Assembly: GCA_026874595.1 (NCBI GenBank)
Contig: CM049319.1
Span: forward strand, 41,211,973-41,275,972
Direction of reading: 5' to 3'
Length of the DNA stretch: 64,000 nt
Source: Sipunculus nudus
Lineage: Eukaryota; Annelida; Sipuncula; Golfingiida; Sipunculidae
Part shown: positions 1 through 12,369 of the stretch, one piece after another
Position numbering within the stretch: the first letter of the stretch is position 1
Layout: every line of letters starts with the position of its first letter
Made by a program: the position numbers and the translations under genes
Notes under the pieces: model-generated
Told to the model about the DNA's origin: nothing
Databases searched by the model: none
What the model saw: only the letters and a program-made list of their open reading frames with translations

Positions 1-350
1 CTAATTAGTGATAGTCTTTGTAATTACATTTATAGTTCTGACATTGATAGTGGATATAAAACAGATCATTCACTGATAAATATAGGTTTAATGTCAAGTG
101 ATCATCCACGTGGGCCAGGTTACTGGAAACTCAACTGTTCTCTCCTTGAAGATGAGGCTTATATAAAACAGATTAAGGAATGTATAAAAATGACTGTAAA
201 ATATAATATAGAAGCTAACCCAGCCACACTTTGGGATACATTAAAATGTCAGATAAGAGGTGAAACCATGGCTTATGCTACAAACAAAAAGAAAACATTT
301 GTTGATAAATTTTATTAGAGAAAGAAATGCGCAAAGCCCAGTTCCAATAT
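1..350 (+). pseudogene. L1-like LINE ORF2 fragment, end of endonuclease domain (5' part)
   Basis: The frame is open from base 1 to a stop at 316-318 and enters from outside the window. It reads through TDHSL (about 67-81), the position of the SDHS block that closes APE-type endonucleases of L1/Tx1 LINEs. It then reads RGPGYWKLN (about 106-132), the usual linker after the endonuclease. The ATG at 91 is internal and not a real start. After the stop, Lys-rich linker coding continues until an F1 element interrupts it at 351. The same LINE appears to resume at 2791. This is a dead copy; the family call is confident, the exact clade is not. Confidence 0.85.
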
Positions 351-2790
351 AACAAGTGACCCATGGGTCATGACGCTCAGCTGCCAAGCATGACCTGTGA
401 CATCATGGACTGAGACAACTTCCAGTCAAATTTTGAAGAACCAATTTGCCAATTTGTTGAAAATTTTCTATGACAACAGAAATATATATCACCTATGTCT
501 GGTTAAAACACAGTGAATTGATGGTCTGAGGAAAATGCATGATTGTAAAGCTATCAGGAACTATTCCAACAGCTTGCTTGAAACCTGTCAGTCTCAAAAG
601 GAACACCACAAAGGGCAAATATAAGATCAAAATATATAGCAAAAATCAAGGAAATACATGCAAGAATTATTGAGAAACAGGTGCTTCTGTGTGAATTTTT
701 ATTCAATACAAGCCAACTGTACTGCACTTTTATAAATGACGGTAATATTTATTCAGAAATATTTGACCCAATCCTTTACAAGATTACATAAATATACATC
801 CAACTGCATTCACTTCAATTGTTCTTGAGATAAAATGATCAAAAGGAATTAAAAGATGGTTGCCTGGTGTCCATATTGGACTTCTGACAAGTCTGAAATC
901 AGACAACAAACATTCTCTAAATCGGACCAAACATTAAAGAAAAATTACTGAAACTGCACTGAAGAAAGAATTTCTAAGGTGGCTAACTGGCAGACATAAT
1001 GGATTTCTGAAAAGTATGACATTTGATATCCCACATTCTCCAATAAGAGACCAAACTTGGGGCAAATTATCCAGTAATGGATGCCCAAAATAATTCAAAA
1101 GGCATGTCCAGGCCCTCATATCAGATTTATAGATATGCAATTGTAAAAAGTGTAAGTCCAATATTTTTTATTATCACTCTGCTTTTCAATGGGGTCAGCA
1201 GGGTAGGTAAACTGCCAAACCTGAAAGAAAAGAAATGCAGAAAGCATGACTAAGAGTCTTGAAATAAAACAAAAAGCCATCCTAAATCAAGGTACACATC
1301 CACATATTATGAGAACAAACACTTGCTTTTATATGTGGTGATATATATTAAAATATTCAGATATCTAGGAAACTAAGTTTATTGCTAGGATTCTATAAAA
1401 TAAACTGCAAAATGTTGCCATCATCTTATAAATCAGTAGCTAAACCTTAATACTATACTCTCATAGTCTTAATGCCTGGCTGAAGCATTCTGACAACAGT
1501 GTTTTTGTTATGAAGTAACAAGGTACTTATCACTGAGCCTTATCACTTAATAGGCTGATACAAAAGGGAGTCATATGTCACCAGTGTCACTCACAATTAC
1601 AGCCACACAGGGAGATGTACCAGCTGGAGTAGGATGGTTATATATACAAGAAAAATAGAGATGGTCTATAAAATAAGTAATTGTGAACATCCCTGACCTA
1701 TGACCTTGGCCTTTTGCCCATATATCAACTGGATTCTTTCTAAATGATGGGTAACTACTAACCACTTAAATCTGGTGTAATTACTTTGCAACCAATTGGT
1801 GAATAACTTTGACCTGCAACCTTTAACCTGCTGACCAGCTGACCCCAAAATCAATAAGTTATTTATTCAAGCAGAAAGACCCATAAATATGAAGTTTGAG
1901 TCAAACTGAGTGATGCATAGATGTGGCATATGTGAAAGACTGAAGGTTTGGGTTGAACAGTTACACTTGAAATATGCTCACAAGCATTTAGAACAATTAA
2001 ATATTGTGACCTTGACCTTTGACTTTTTGACCTCAACATCAATAGGCTTCTTCCCTTATTGGTAGGTAAGCCATATATGACAGATTGAAGGTACAGATTG
2101 AAAAGTTTGCCTGAAAAAGACTCCACGCAAGAAGTGGGTGCTGTGAACTTGACCTTTGACCTCAAAATCAACAGGTCTTTTCCCCTGTTGGCAGAGAAGC
2201 GATATCAGTGCTGGAAGGTTTGGAATGAAAAGTCTAGCTTGAAATGTGTCCACAACCTTTTCAAAGTAGTGGATCCTGTGACCCTGACCTTTGACCTTGT
2301 GACCTCAAAATCTATAGGATTCTTCTCCAACTTAGTAGGTGAGCTATATGTGAAAGATAAAAGAATTGGGATGAAAGGGTTGGCTTAAAATGTATCCACA
2401 GGCTTTTCAAAGAAGAGGCCCCTGTGACCTTGACCTTTGACCTTTTGATCTCAAAAAAATTATGGTTCTTCCCCTGTTGGTAGGTGAGCTGTATGTGAAA
2501 GATGGAAGGTTTGGGATGAAAATTTTGTCTCAAAGAGTTATTTCTGGGGGGTGCAAACAAACCCCATAACTTCGAAAATATAGGTCGCAGTGACCTAATT
2601 TCAGGTTTGCAAGGAGATCTTTTTATAACCTCTAAGACTGCATAGGGTTCATGGCCCTAGCCCCTACGGTTACGGTTTGTGCCCTGCTAACGGCCGGACG
2701 GCCAGCCGGACGGCCGGACGGACAGACGGAAGGACGCCGGACAAAGACCCATCGCTATAGCCCAGCATGACTGAAAGTCAGCTGAGCTAA
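351..2790 (+). mobile_element. Family F1 element, copy A1 (palindrome-headed, hairpin-tailed)
   Basis: It starts AACAAGTGACCCATGGGTCA, with a perfect 12-bp palindrome GACCCATGGGTC at 358-369, followed by the subterminal inverted repeat GCTCAGCTG. It ends in a CGGA-rich tract and a hairpin (2758-2789) whose 3' arm AGTCAGCTGAGCTA carries the matching repeat, then AATAAA. It interrupts the LINE described on either side. The body at 400-1500 matches 13960-14617 plus 17238-17800, so that second locus is the same subfamily split by an insertion. No protein is encoded. The class is probably rolling-circle-derived (Helentron/HINE-like); that is inference. Confidence 0.8.
1690..2530 (+). repeat. ~140-bp tandem array with nuclear-receptor-type motifs
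   Basis: About six diverged units lie inside copy A1. Each carries a run of TGACC half-sites followed by CAAAATCAATAGG-like sequence and a TGTTGGTAGGTGAGC block. The perfect direct repeat TGACCTTTGACCT occurs at 2150-2162, 2285-2297 and 2431-2443, spaced 135 and 146 bp. On the minus strand this reads AGGTCAAAGGTCA, a textbook DR1 site for RXR/HNF4/COUP-type receptors. At 2425-2433 the overlapping TGACCTTGA is the complement of TCAAGGTCA, the extended half-site of ERR/NR5A receptors. The motifs are seen in the sequence; binding is inference. Confidence 0.8.
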
Positions 2791-5248
2791 TAAAACTAAA
2801 AACTCAGAAGATAATTGTTCATTGAGGAACAAACCAGGGGAGCTATAGTCAGATGCAGATCCAGATGGTTCTCTGGAGGAGATAAACCGACAAAATATTT
2901 CCTTAATTTCAGAAAAAAGAAACTTTGAACAAAAATGAATTCTTAAGTTGAAAGATAAAAAAGGAAAACTCATTAAGGACACTAAACTAATTTTAAAAGA
3001 ACAAATTCAGTTTTATAAAGATTTATATACACCAGTTGAAACTGAAGTTGGCTGTATCCATCAGTTTATTACAAAAGAGGAATTAAATACACTAAATGAA
3101 GAGGAGGCACTCATTTGTGAAGGAGATCTTTCTCCATCTGAATTTCATAAAACAATAAAATCCCTCAAAATCAATAAAACACCAGGGCCTGATGGATTCC
3201 CTGCAGAATTTTATCAAAAATTTTGGTTGGATTTAAAAGAATACTTTATGGATGCTATTAAATATTCCTTTAACAACAATACACTGCCATTAACAATCCG
3301 TCAAGGCATCATCTGCCTTATCCCTAAGAAAGAAAAAGATTCTCTATTATTGAAAAACTGGCGTCCTCTCTCTCTTTTTAATACAGATTATAAAATACTT
3401 GCCAAGACCTTAGCTAATAGACTCAAAACTACACTACCTTCAATCATTCACTGTGATCAAACAGGTTTTATGAAAAATAGATATATTGGAGAAAATATGA
3501 TCAAAATTACAGATATATTTGCACATTCAAACAAACATAAGATAAAAAGCTATCTCATGTCAATAGATTTTGAAAAAGCCTTTGATTTTTTAGAATGGCC
3601 CCACATTCAAAATACATTAGATTTACTAAATTTTGGACCACATTTTAGGAAATGGGTACAAGTGCTTTATTCAAATATTAACAGTTGTGTCATAAATAGA
3701 GGATGGGCAACTACATACTTTCCTATAAGGAGGGGTCTAAGGCAAGGTTGCCCCTTGTCTCCCTATTTATTTATACTCGCCTCAGAAATTTTAGTTGTTA
3801 AGATAAGGAATAATGCAAAAAATAAAGGTGTAAATATTGGGGGTTTTGAACACATTAATTAATTCAACGAGCAGATGATACAGTTGTTACTCTCACTGGT
3901 GGTTCCCAGTCTGTTAAAGAACTTCTTAAAACATTTGAAATGTTTCACAAAATCTCTGGACTAAAAGTAAATGTTGAAAAATCTGTAGTCATGCCTATGA
4001 CACTTAATGCTGATGAACAAGATAATATAGAAAGGTTAGGTTTCAAATGGAGCACTGAACCAGTAAAAATTTTGGGAATATCTGTCCATCCTGACTGGAG
4101 AAAAATGAAAGACATCAATTATAAAGAAATCCTCAGCAAAATTAAAACAATAATACATGTATGGTTATACAGAGGTATGTCACTGTCAGGGAAAATTACC
4201 ATTATAAAAGCCCACATCTTATCGCAACTGATGTATGCACTGCAAGTGTTACCAAATCCATCCTTAGCTTATATAAATGATATTGAAGCCTAACTTTGGA
4301 AATTTATATGGGGTAAACAAGACAGGATAAAACGAACTACTCTTATAGCACCAGCAGAAAAAGGGGGACTAGATATGGTACATTTGAAATCTAAATTTGA
4401 TTCTTTAAAAATTTCTTGGGTGAAGCCTTTCTTGTCAGGCCCCTTGGATGAAGGTTGGAGGCAAATTGTTAATTTACAATTTAAGAGACTGGGCTCTTAC
4501 CTATTCAAATGTAACCTTAAGTCATGTGATACAGGTAAATTTGATAAAACATGCAATCCATTTTGGAGAGATGTGTTAAATGCATGGTGCAAATACAATT
4601 TCAAAAATGTATATAGTCCTGACGAAATTTAAAGCCAAGAGTTATTTTTCAACTCTCATATCAAAATAGATAAAACAACGGTGTATAATAAAGAATTATA
4701 TAATGCAGGTGTAACAAAATTGTATGATGTTTTAAAATATAATGGTAAAAACTTTATATTCCAGTCATTTTCAGAACTTGTAGACAGTACAAAAGCAAAA
4801 TTTGATAAAATGCAGTATATGTGTTAAATCGATGCTATCCCAGCTGTTTGGAAAAAAACTGTAATAACATGTATAAACATGGATAACTACAGTCCATATA
4901 AACCAAAAATTGAAACAATAATGAATATCAAGAAAGTTGCACAAAAGGTTTATAATGATTTAATTCTAGCAGTCTGTACAGAACCTAAGAAGGCTATTGA
5001 AAAGTGGTCTAAAGAAATGCAATGTGAATGTCAAGATTAAGTATTTGAAGCCTTCAAGAACATAAAAAGAACCACAGTATCAGATGTATTAAGAATGTTT
5101 CAATTCAGAATAATTCACAGAAATATAACTCTCAACCCTTTTTTATATAGGATAGGTAAAGCTGATAGTGTCTTTAAAAAAGAGAAGGAAACTCTTGTGC
5201 ATATATTTTATAGTTGCTGTGTAACACAGACCATATTATCACAATTAA
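2791..5248 (+). pseudogene. L1-like LINE ORF2, reverse transcriptase and C-terminal part, decayed
   Basis: This continues the LINE broken at 350. The linker reads RGAIVRCRSRWFSGGDKP at about 2838-2892, with stops shortly after. From 2948 an open stretch covers the RT fingers and palm: KTPGPDGFPAEFY, SIDFEKAFD and RQGCPLSPYLF. A one-base frameshift near 3858 separates this from the catalytic box, which reads RADDT rather than the usual Y/FADD. The C-terminal region continues to about 5240 with stops near 4291, 4630, 4825 and 5038. The CxxC half of the usual terminal zinc knuckle is missing. An F1 element truncates it at 5249. It is inactive. Confidence 0.88.
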
Positions 5249-5559
5249 AACAAGTGACCCATGGGTCATGACGCTCAGCTGACTGGGAAGAGATTCGCAA
5301 AAGGAAATTTTATCATCAGAATGGTAGTATATACCCATTCAACTGAAGCATCAAACAGATTAACCAACAGGCCAAGATTTAGTCTGTATTTATATATCTC
5401 AAAAATAGAGAAAAATGTGTAAACTTTTAAAACTAGAATGCGGGTAACCGACAAGTGACTACATGTATCTGCCAAAATCGGATAGTGAGGCATGGATTGA
5501 GTGGCAAGGGGAAATAGAGTGAGGTATGTTGCATATTAGCATGGATGTCTGCAGCCTAA

Positions 5560-6360
5560 ATGTGTATGTAGGTTGTGCCACCTACCACAAATCCAGAAAG
5601 CTGTCCAAGTTGTATACACCTGCAAAATTTTAGGCAGAAAAGTCAAACCACTACATGTATATGAGCGATTTTTGCCCATGGCAGACAAACAGACAAACAC
5701 TGTGCAAAAATCTTTGCAGGTAACCCCTCCAGTTTTGTGTATGATAAAGACCTATGTGAGATCTAAACACATGCACAATTGGCCCAATCGGTCAAATGGT
5801 TCCTGAGATATGAGCCTGGCGCCACCTGTCATAAAATCAAGAAAGCTGTCCACGATGTATAAACCTGCAAAATTTTAGGCAGTTATGTCGAACCACTACA
5901 GAGAAATGAGTAATTTTAGGCCACGGCAGACTAACAGACAGACGCTGTGCAAACATTGTTACAGGTGGCGCCACCATTTTTTGTGTATGTTACAGAGCTA
6001 TCAAAGGGCTACATTTGTATAAATTTTACTTCCTGATTGGTCAAACGGTTCCCGAGATATAAGCTTGGATGTCATCAGCGTGAACTTGAACGTAGGTGGC
6101 GCCACCTGTCATAAAATCAAGAACGCTATCCTGGATGTATACACATGACGAATTTCAGGTGAATTAATCAATTCACTGCAGAGATATGAGTGATTTTAAC
6201 CCAAGGCAGATGAACAGATGGACACTGTGCAAACATGGTTACAGGTGGCGCCACCATTTTTTGTGTATGTTATAAAGCAATCCAAGGGCTACATTTGTAT
6301 CAATTTTATTTCCTGATCGGTCAAACGGTTCCCGAGATATGAGGGTTTATGAGTGGAAAC
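5560..6360 (+). repeat. Tandem array, ~131/149-bp units with GGTGGCGCCACC core
   Basis: The palindrome, or its half, recurs with starts near 5815, 5964, 6095 and 6244, alternating intervals of about 149 and 131 bp, so the higher-order unit is about 280 bp. Two more degenerate units lie upstream near 5570 and 5720. Each unit ends in GGTTCCCGAGATAT or GTTCCTGAGATAT, a block also found in the arrays of families F3 and F4. Strict matches to YAGRTGGCGCY start at 5962, 6093 and 6242 on the plus strand and lie at 5818-5828 and 6098-6108 on the minus strand. Confidence 0.85.
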
Positions 6361-6559
6361 AGACCCACAAATGGACACTGGATAGAGAAGAAAGGTCAGA
6401 GGTCAATGCAAATTGGTTAGGCACCAGTTCACATGTGACCCGATAATAGGTGTAAGTTTGGGAAAAATCGGTCCATTAGTCTCCGAGGAGCTCTCTGGAA
6501 ACGAAAGCCACCGCGGCGGAGGAACTCGGTCAAAAACATAGTATCCGCAAAACTTCGTT

Positions 6560-8480
6560 TTGGCGGATAAAAAAATACAGGTGGCTCCACCAGTCTGCAG
6601 AAACTAATAAAAACACTTAATGGTCAATATCCATGCAAAAAATCATGGTGATCTCTGCATTAGTTGTTCAGATACTTCAGTTTTTGTATCAAATTGTCCA
6701 TTATTCTGAGGGATACTTCGGAGTCCTATAGCTTGAAGGATATGGGTAACAGAGACCTAATTTCAAGTTTCCACAGGCACCTTTCATGGGCCTCCTTGCA
6801 TGACAAGAATGAAGATTCTAGGTCCAGTTGTTGCGATTTGTACCCTGTTGACAGATAACCACATCTTTAAAGGTCTCAAAAAAAAGCTAAAAAATAGTAA
6901 AAATTTGAAAAAAAAATAGAGGTGGCACACCCAGTCTGCAGAAACTGATGGAACAGCTCATGATCAATATGTATGCCGAAAATCATGACCATCAGTGTTG
7001 TAGATATTGAAATACTGCAGTTTTTGTATCAAATTTTCCATTATTCTGGGGGGGGGGGTATTTTGGACCCATACAGCTTAAAGAATATGGGTAACAGAGA
7101 CCTAATTTCAAGTTTCCATGGAGATTTTTCATGGGTCTCCCTGTGTGTCAAGAATGAAGATTCTTGGTCCAGTTTTTTATGATTTGTGCCCTGTTAACAG
7201 ATGTTCATATCTTTAAAGGTCTCAAAAATACAGAAAAATTTCGTAAAAAAAAACGAACAAATACAGGTGGTGCCACCAGTCTGCAGAAACTTATGAAACA
7301 CTCCATGATCAATATCCATGCAAACAATTATGGTTATCTCTGCATTAGTTGTTCAGATACTTTAGCTTTTGTATCAAATTTTCCATTATTCTGAGCTGTA
7401 CTTTGGAGTGCCATAGCTCAAAGGATATGGGTAACAGAGACCAAATTTCAGGTTTCCATGGAGACTTATCATGGGTCTCCCTGTGTGTCAGAACGAAGAT
7501 TCTAGGTCCAGTCGCTACGATTTGTACCCTGTTGACAGATAACTACATCCTTAAAGGTCTCAAAAATGGAGAAAACAATTCGTGAACATTGAAAAATACA
7601 GATGGCGCCACCAGTCTGCACAAACTGATGAAACATCTCATGATCAATATGTATGTCGAAAATCATGACCATCAGTGATGTAGTTAATGAGATATTGAAG
7701 TTTTTGTATGAAATTTTTGACTATTCTGGGGGGTAATTTTGGGCCCCATAGCTCGAAGGATATGGGTAACAGAGACCTAATTTCTGGTTTCCATGGAGAC
7801 TTTTCATAGGTCTCTCAGTGTTTTGAAAATGAAGATTCTAGGTCCAGTCGTTACGATTTGTGCCACGCTAACAGATGACAGCATCCTCAAAGGTCTCAAA
7901 AATAGAGGAAAAAATCGTAAAAAATCAAACAGTACAGGTGGCGCCACCAGTCTGCAGGAACTGATCAAACATCTCATGATCAATATGTATGCCAAAAATG
8001 AAGACCATCAGTGATGTAATTATTGAAATATTGAAGTTTTTGTATGAAATTTTTTACTATTCTGGGGGGTACTTTGGGGCCCCATAGCTGGAAGGATATG
8101 GGTAACAGAGACCTAATTTCTGGTTTCCAAGGAGATTTTTCATGGACCTCTCAGTGTGTCAAGAATTAAGATTCTAAGTCCAGTCTTTATGATTTGTGCT
8201 TTGTTAACAGATGTTCACATTTTTAAAGGTCTCAAAAATAGAGAAAAAAATTCGTAAAAAATCGAAAAATACAGGTGGCGCCACCAGTCTGCAGGAAGTG
8301 ATGTAACATCTCATGATCAATATGTATGCCAAAAATCATGACCATCAGTCAAGTAGTTAATGAGATATTGAAGTTTTTGTATGAAATTTTTTACTTTTCT
8401 GGGGGGTACTTTGGGGCCACATAGCTCGAAGGATATAGGTAACAGAGACCTAATTTCTGGTTTCCAAGGAGATTTTTTAT
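6560..8480 (+). repeat. Tandem array, ~338-bp units with GGTGGCGCCACC core
   Basis: Six palindrome-like cores start at 6580, 6921, 7266, 7601, 7937 and 8274, giving intervals of 341, 345, 335, 336 and 337 bp. Each core is followed by AGTCTGCAGAAACTGAT, then CATGATCAATATGTATGCC, then GGGTAACAGAGACCTAATTTC. The last three cores are intact (CAGATGGCGCC, CAGGTGGCGCC, CAGGTGGCGCC); the first three carry substitutions. Several short open frames here are products of the repeat and not genes. Confidence 0.9.
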
Positions 8481-8621
8481 AGACCTCTCAGAATCCCAAG
8501 TTACAAGGTTCTAGGTCCAGCGGTTACGATTTGTGCCTGGTTAACGGACGGACAGACGGACAGACGGACGACGGACAAAGAGTGATCGCTATAGCTCAGA
8601 TGACTTTCAGTCAGCTGAGCT

Positions 8622-11600
8622 AACAAGGGACCCATGGGTCACGGCGCTCAGCTGATCGTGATTGGACTATAAATGTTTCTCCACTGTGATACTATATCGA
8701 GTCGATAAAGCTTATGAATATCATGTACATGTTGGGCTATAATAAAGGAATGTAATGTAATATGTGAGTAAATGATCAATGAAATTACCTGACTGATGGA
8801 TTAATAGAGTCAAATAAAGTGGTTTTTTTTTATTTATTTAGGAGGGGTTGAAAATTGTGATATATTTGAGCAAATATGAATGCAATGACAGCAGTAATAA
8901 GCAGTAGTAGAATGATGATAAGGCTATTTGTTGAAGGATCTAAAGTGTATGGTAGTCTGCAAGCGTTCAATTTGACAGATAGGATGTTATGATTAACTAT
9001 GCTGATGAAGTGATTTATGAATATGTGACTGTATGACACAATATCTCTTTAGTCTTGACAAGGTACATTATTGTGATGCCCACTATGTCTACATATTACA
9101 CAATATTGACATAATTTCTGGCATGTACATAGCTAGCTATGGACGAATAGTTATACAAAATATTAAAGTATGAATATATCTGATTCATCTTGTTCTTGCT
9201 TACTGAGGCTGACTTTGGGATGGGGTTCGGAGAAGGGAAAAGTGAGGGCAGCACGAAGGTGGATGTAGAAATATTCTATTGTAATGTTTTTCATTTATAT
9301 AAGAATATGAAAAGCTAAGAGGAAAGGGGCCCTCCTACTTGGTTATAGTAAAGTTCTAAATATATGATTGCAAACTAATACTCTGACAAGACTGTCATGA
9401 AGAAAAACAGTAAAAGTTTTGAGAAACTGTGTTGCATACGAAAATTTACCGATGGACAGGCAAGTGGACATGGACTAATACCTTTATTTCACTTTCAAGA
9501 GAATAATGCATTTAAGTTTATATATAATCCTATTTTTTAAAGCAGATCCACTTTTCCATTAAGAAGTTATCTGAATCATTTTTTTATTTACAGGTTTATA
9601 AATTTTTAATTAAAAAACCTGAAAATATAAGTTAAAATATTAGAATTGTTGCAAAAGTTGCAATCATTATATATACAGAGTAAAAAACATTGGGTCATAT
9701 TATGCATACACATATATTTTATTATTTTAAAATCATAAATGTTTAAACTGATTTTAAAAGAAAATAATGCCACAACATGGCATCTACAAGAATATTCCTT
9801 GAATCACTATTAAAAAGTTTTGCACATTGGAGTTTTCAGGACATGCTTAATTTTATTCACCAAAATAAAATAAAAGTAAATTTGATAAAATAAAACATCT
9901 TTTCAAATAAAGTATACACACTGTTGGTTGAATGAGGGACAAACAATATCATTGTGCTAATTACTATCCCAGTTTTAATTAATTACTGGAATTAATAGTC
10001 AATTTCACACCTGGTGAAGTTTTTACTCCTCTGAAGTAAGGAATTACTTATCTCATGAACATCCACACTTTCACAGCAATACACCACTTTGTGGACACAA
10101 TTAAATGTACACTTTAATCATTGTAACCCTGGTGGTTCAATACAAAACCTAAAATGTAGCATTTCCAAGAATAAAATAAAATACAGAAAAATTATAACAT
10201 TCATCTAGTTTATGCGATAGCTGGGGGGGGGGTGAGTGCAGGGCAGAGGGGAAGCCTGCTAGTAGTGGCCAAGCTGGGCCAAGGTAAGCTGCCTGGGGTG
10301 GGTTACATAATGCAAGTGAAGGCTGTACTACTAGGTGGGCTAGATGTAAACAACACTTGACATGGTGTATGAAAACATGAATAAAAGCTATTCATTCCAA
10401 TCAATTTCTTTTGAAAGTTCAGATTTTAAAAGATTAAATCCTTATGCATATATGCTGGGAAAATTAAATCAACAGTGCCAAAGTTGGACAAAATTTAAGG
10501 TATTGATTTTTTATTTATGCTAATAACTTGAAAAATTTGCAAAATTCAGATCTAATTTTGGGTAAACAATTGAATCTTGATTAAATAAAGTTATATTCCT
10601 GAAAAAAGTCTCTAGGTTCAGCAATTCTCATGTTAGGTGAGTAAATATATTTCCTGATTTTTAAAAAAATTGCATTATGTTTTGGCCCATAACTTCAAAA
10701 TAATACCAAATACTGACCTAATTTTTGGTATGTTCATAGAAAATGTATAAAAGAATGTGAATACTAAATACGATCAAAAACAGATCAGTGGTTTTGATAT
10801 TAGGCAGCCTTGAAGTGTAAAAATGGCTTTTTTTATGGAAAACGGAGTTTTTTTCCTTAATATCTCGAAGGAACAAAGTCCTAATGACCCAATTTTCGGT
10901 ATGGTAGGAGATTTTGGGGACATCTAAAATTATGTCAACAGCCTGGGCAGCATAGAGATGTGCACTGAATGACCTACAGTCATCAAAGTGGACTGCTTGA
11001 CAATGCAAGGGAATACAACAAGAGCCTCCAAAAAAATTCAATAACTAGCATTATTTTGCAACTTTTATTTTCAAATTTCAGATTTTAACAGATTAAATCC
11101 TTATGTATACATGGTGTGAAAATTAAATCCACAGTACTCACAGGAAAAAAACGTGCCATGGCCAAAGTTGGGCAAAATTTAAGGTACCAATTTTATATTT
11201 TTGCCAATATTTAAACAAATTTAACAAATTTTGATCTAATTTTTGGTATACAATTTAATTTTGATTAATTAAAGTTGTATTACTGGAAAAAAGTCCCTAC
11301 CTTTAACACTTTTGGTCTTAAGTGACCAAATATCTTCCTGATTTTTTTACAAAGTCCATAATGTTTGGGCCCATAACTTTTTTAAATTATATAATACTGA
11401 CTTAATATCTGGCATGTACATAGGACCTATATAGAGGAATATTTATGGTAAATATGAAGAAAACCAGATGAGTGGTTTTGATATTAGACAGTCCTGAAGT
11501 GTGAAAACAGATTTCTAATAAAAAATTGAGGTTTTTCCTTAATATCTCAAAGGAACGAAGTCCTATTGACCCAATTTTTGGCATGGTAGGAGATTATGGG

Positions 11601-11791
11601 GACATCTAACTGTATGCCGAAATTCAGATTCGTAGGTCCAACGGTGTCGAAACGTGCCAGTCTTACGGACGGACATCCAGACGGACAGACAGACAGACAG
11701 ACGGACGGACGGACGGACGGACAGACAGACGGATGGACGACGTACAATGGACCATGACTATAGCTCAGATGACTTATAGTCAGCTGAGCTA
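8622..11791 (+). mobile_element. Family F1 element, copy A6, joined head to tail with A5
   Basis: The head AACAAGGGACCCATGGGTCA begins on the last base of the preceding element. The tail is a long CGGA/CAGA tract (about 11664-11735) plus the hairpin 11761-11791. The right half contains two diverged ~650-bp modules (about 10400-11040 and 11055-11760), each with a TTAAATCCTTATG block and a block near CCCATAACTT. The same modules occur in copies A3 and A4. The part 8640-10400 is AT-rich without convincing coding potential. Confidence 0.7.
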
Positions 11792-12369
11792 AAAATGGCT
11801 TGCAAATTTACATATTAAAATACCTGAAAGTAGCTTCAGTATGAAGTCTGTTATCTTAATTCAGCTACAACAACAATCCTCTGTTAAACACCCTTACATT
11901 ATTAGTTAAACAATTTATATATGTGAGTAAATGTAAAGATATTATGCCAAATTTCATCAATTACCAATCATATGTCAAACAGATCTATTCCATAGAAAAC
12001 TAGATGTGTCGGAACGACACGAATGCCCCCGCCTGGGGCAAATTAGAAACATCTGTTAAATTTTGTAAAATTTTTTAAATTCAGGAGGTGTTGTATGGTC
12101 AAAAGTAGGTCAACAAGGGCAAAATGCAAACTCGATCTGTAAAGGGTCATTATCAAGCAACACACCAAAAATCAGGCCAGCATATGCAGTCTATATATGT
12201 GCATTTTTCATGAAAAATTTTTGTCTTTCATGAAATTTTCTATGTTCAGGATCTGTCATATGGTGAAAAATAGGTTAACTGGGACAAAACACAAACTCAA
12301 TCTGTAAGTGGTCATTATGCGCCCACAGACCAAACATTAGGCCAGTATCTGTAAGCATTGCATTGCGAA

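Larger units (their letters stand above)
5249..8622 (+). mobile_element. Family F1 element, copy A5, with two tandem arrays
   Basis: The head is AACAAGTGACCCATGGGTCA followed by the GCTCAGCTG repeat. The tail is a CGGA-rich tract (about 8544-8576) and a terminal hairpin at 8592-8622 (TAGCTCAGATGACT, loop TTC, AGTCAGCTGAGCTA). It is inserted into the end of the LINE ORF2. The interior differs from copy A1: two arrays carrying the GGTGGCGCCACC palindrome fill most of it, so F1 termini enclose unrelated cargo in different copies. Its last bases overlap the first bases of the next F1 copy. Confidence 0.8.

Noticed and set aside
8592-8622. Assignment of F1 to canonical Helitrons from the hairpin and terminal CTAA
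   Set aside because: In canonical Helitrons the hairpin sits about 10 nt before CTRR and the element starts with TC; here the hairpin reaches the end and the start is AACAAG. Only a looser Helentron-like comparison is kept.
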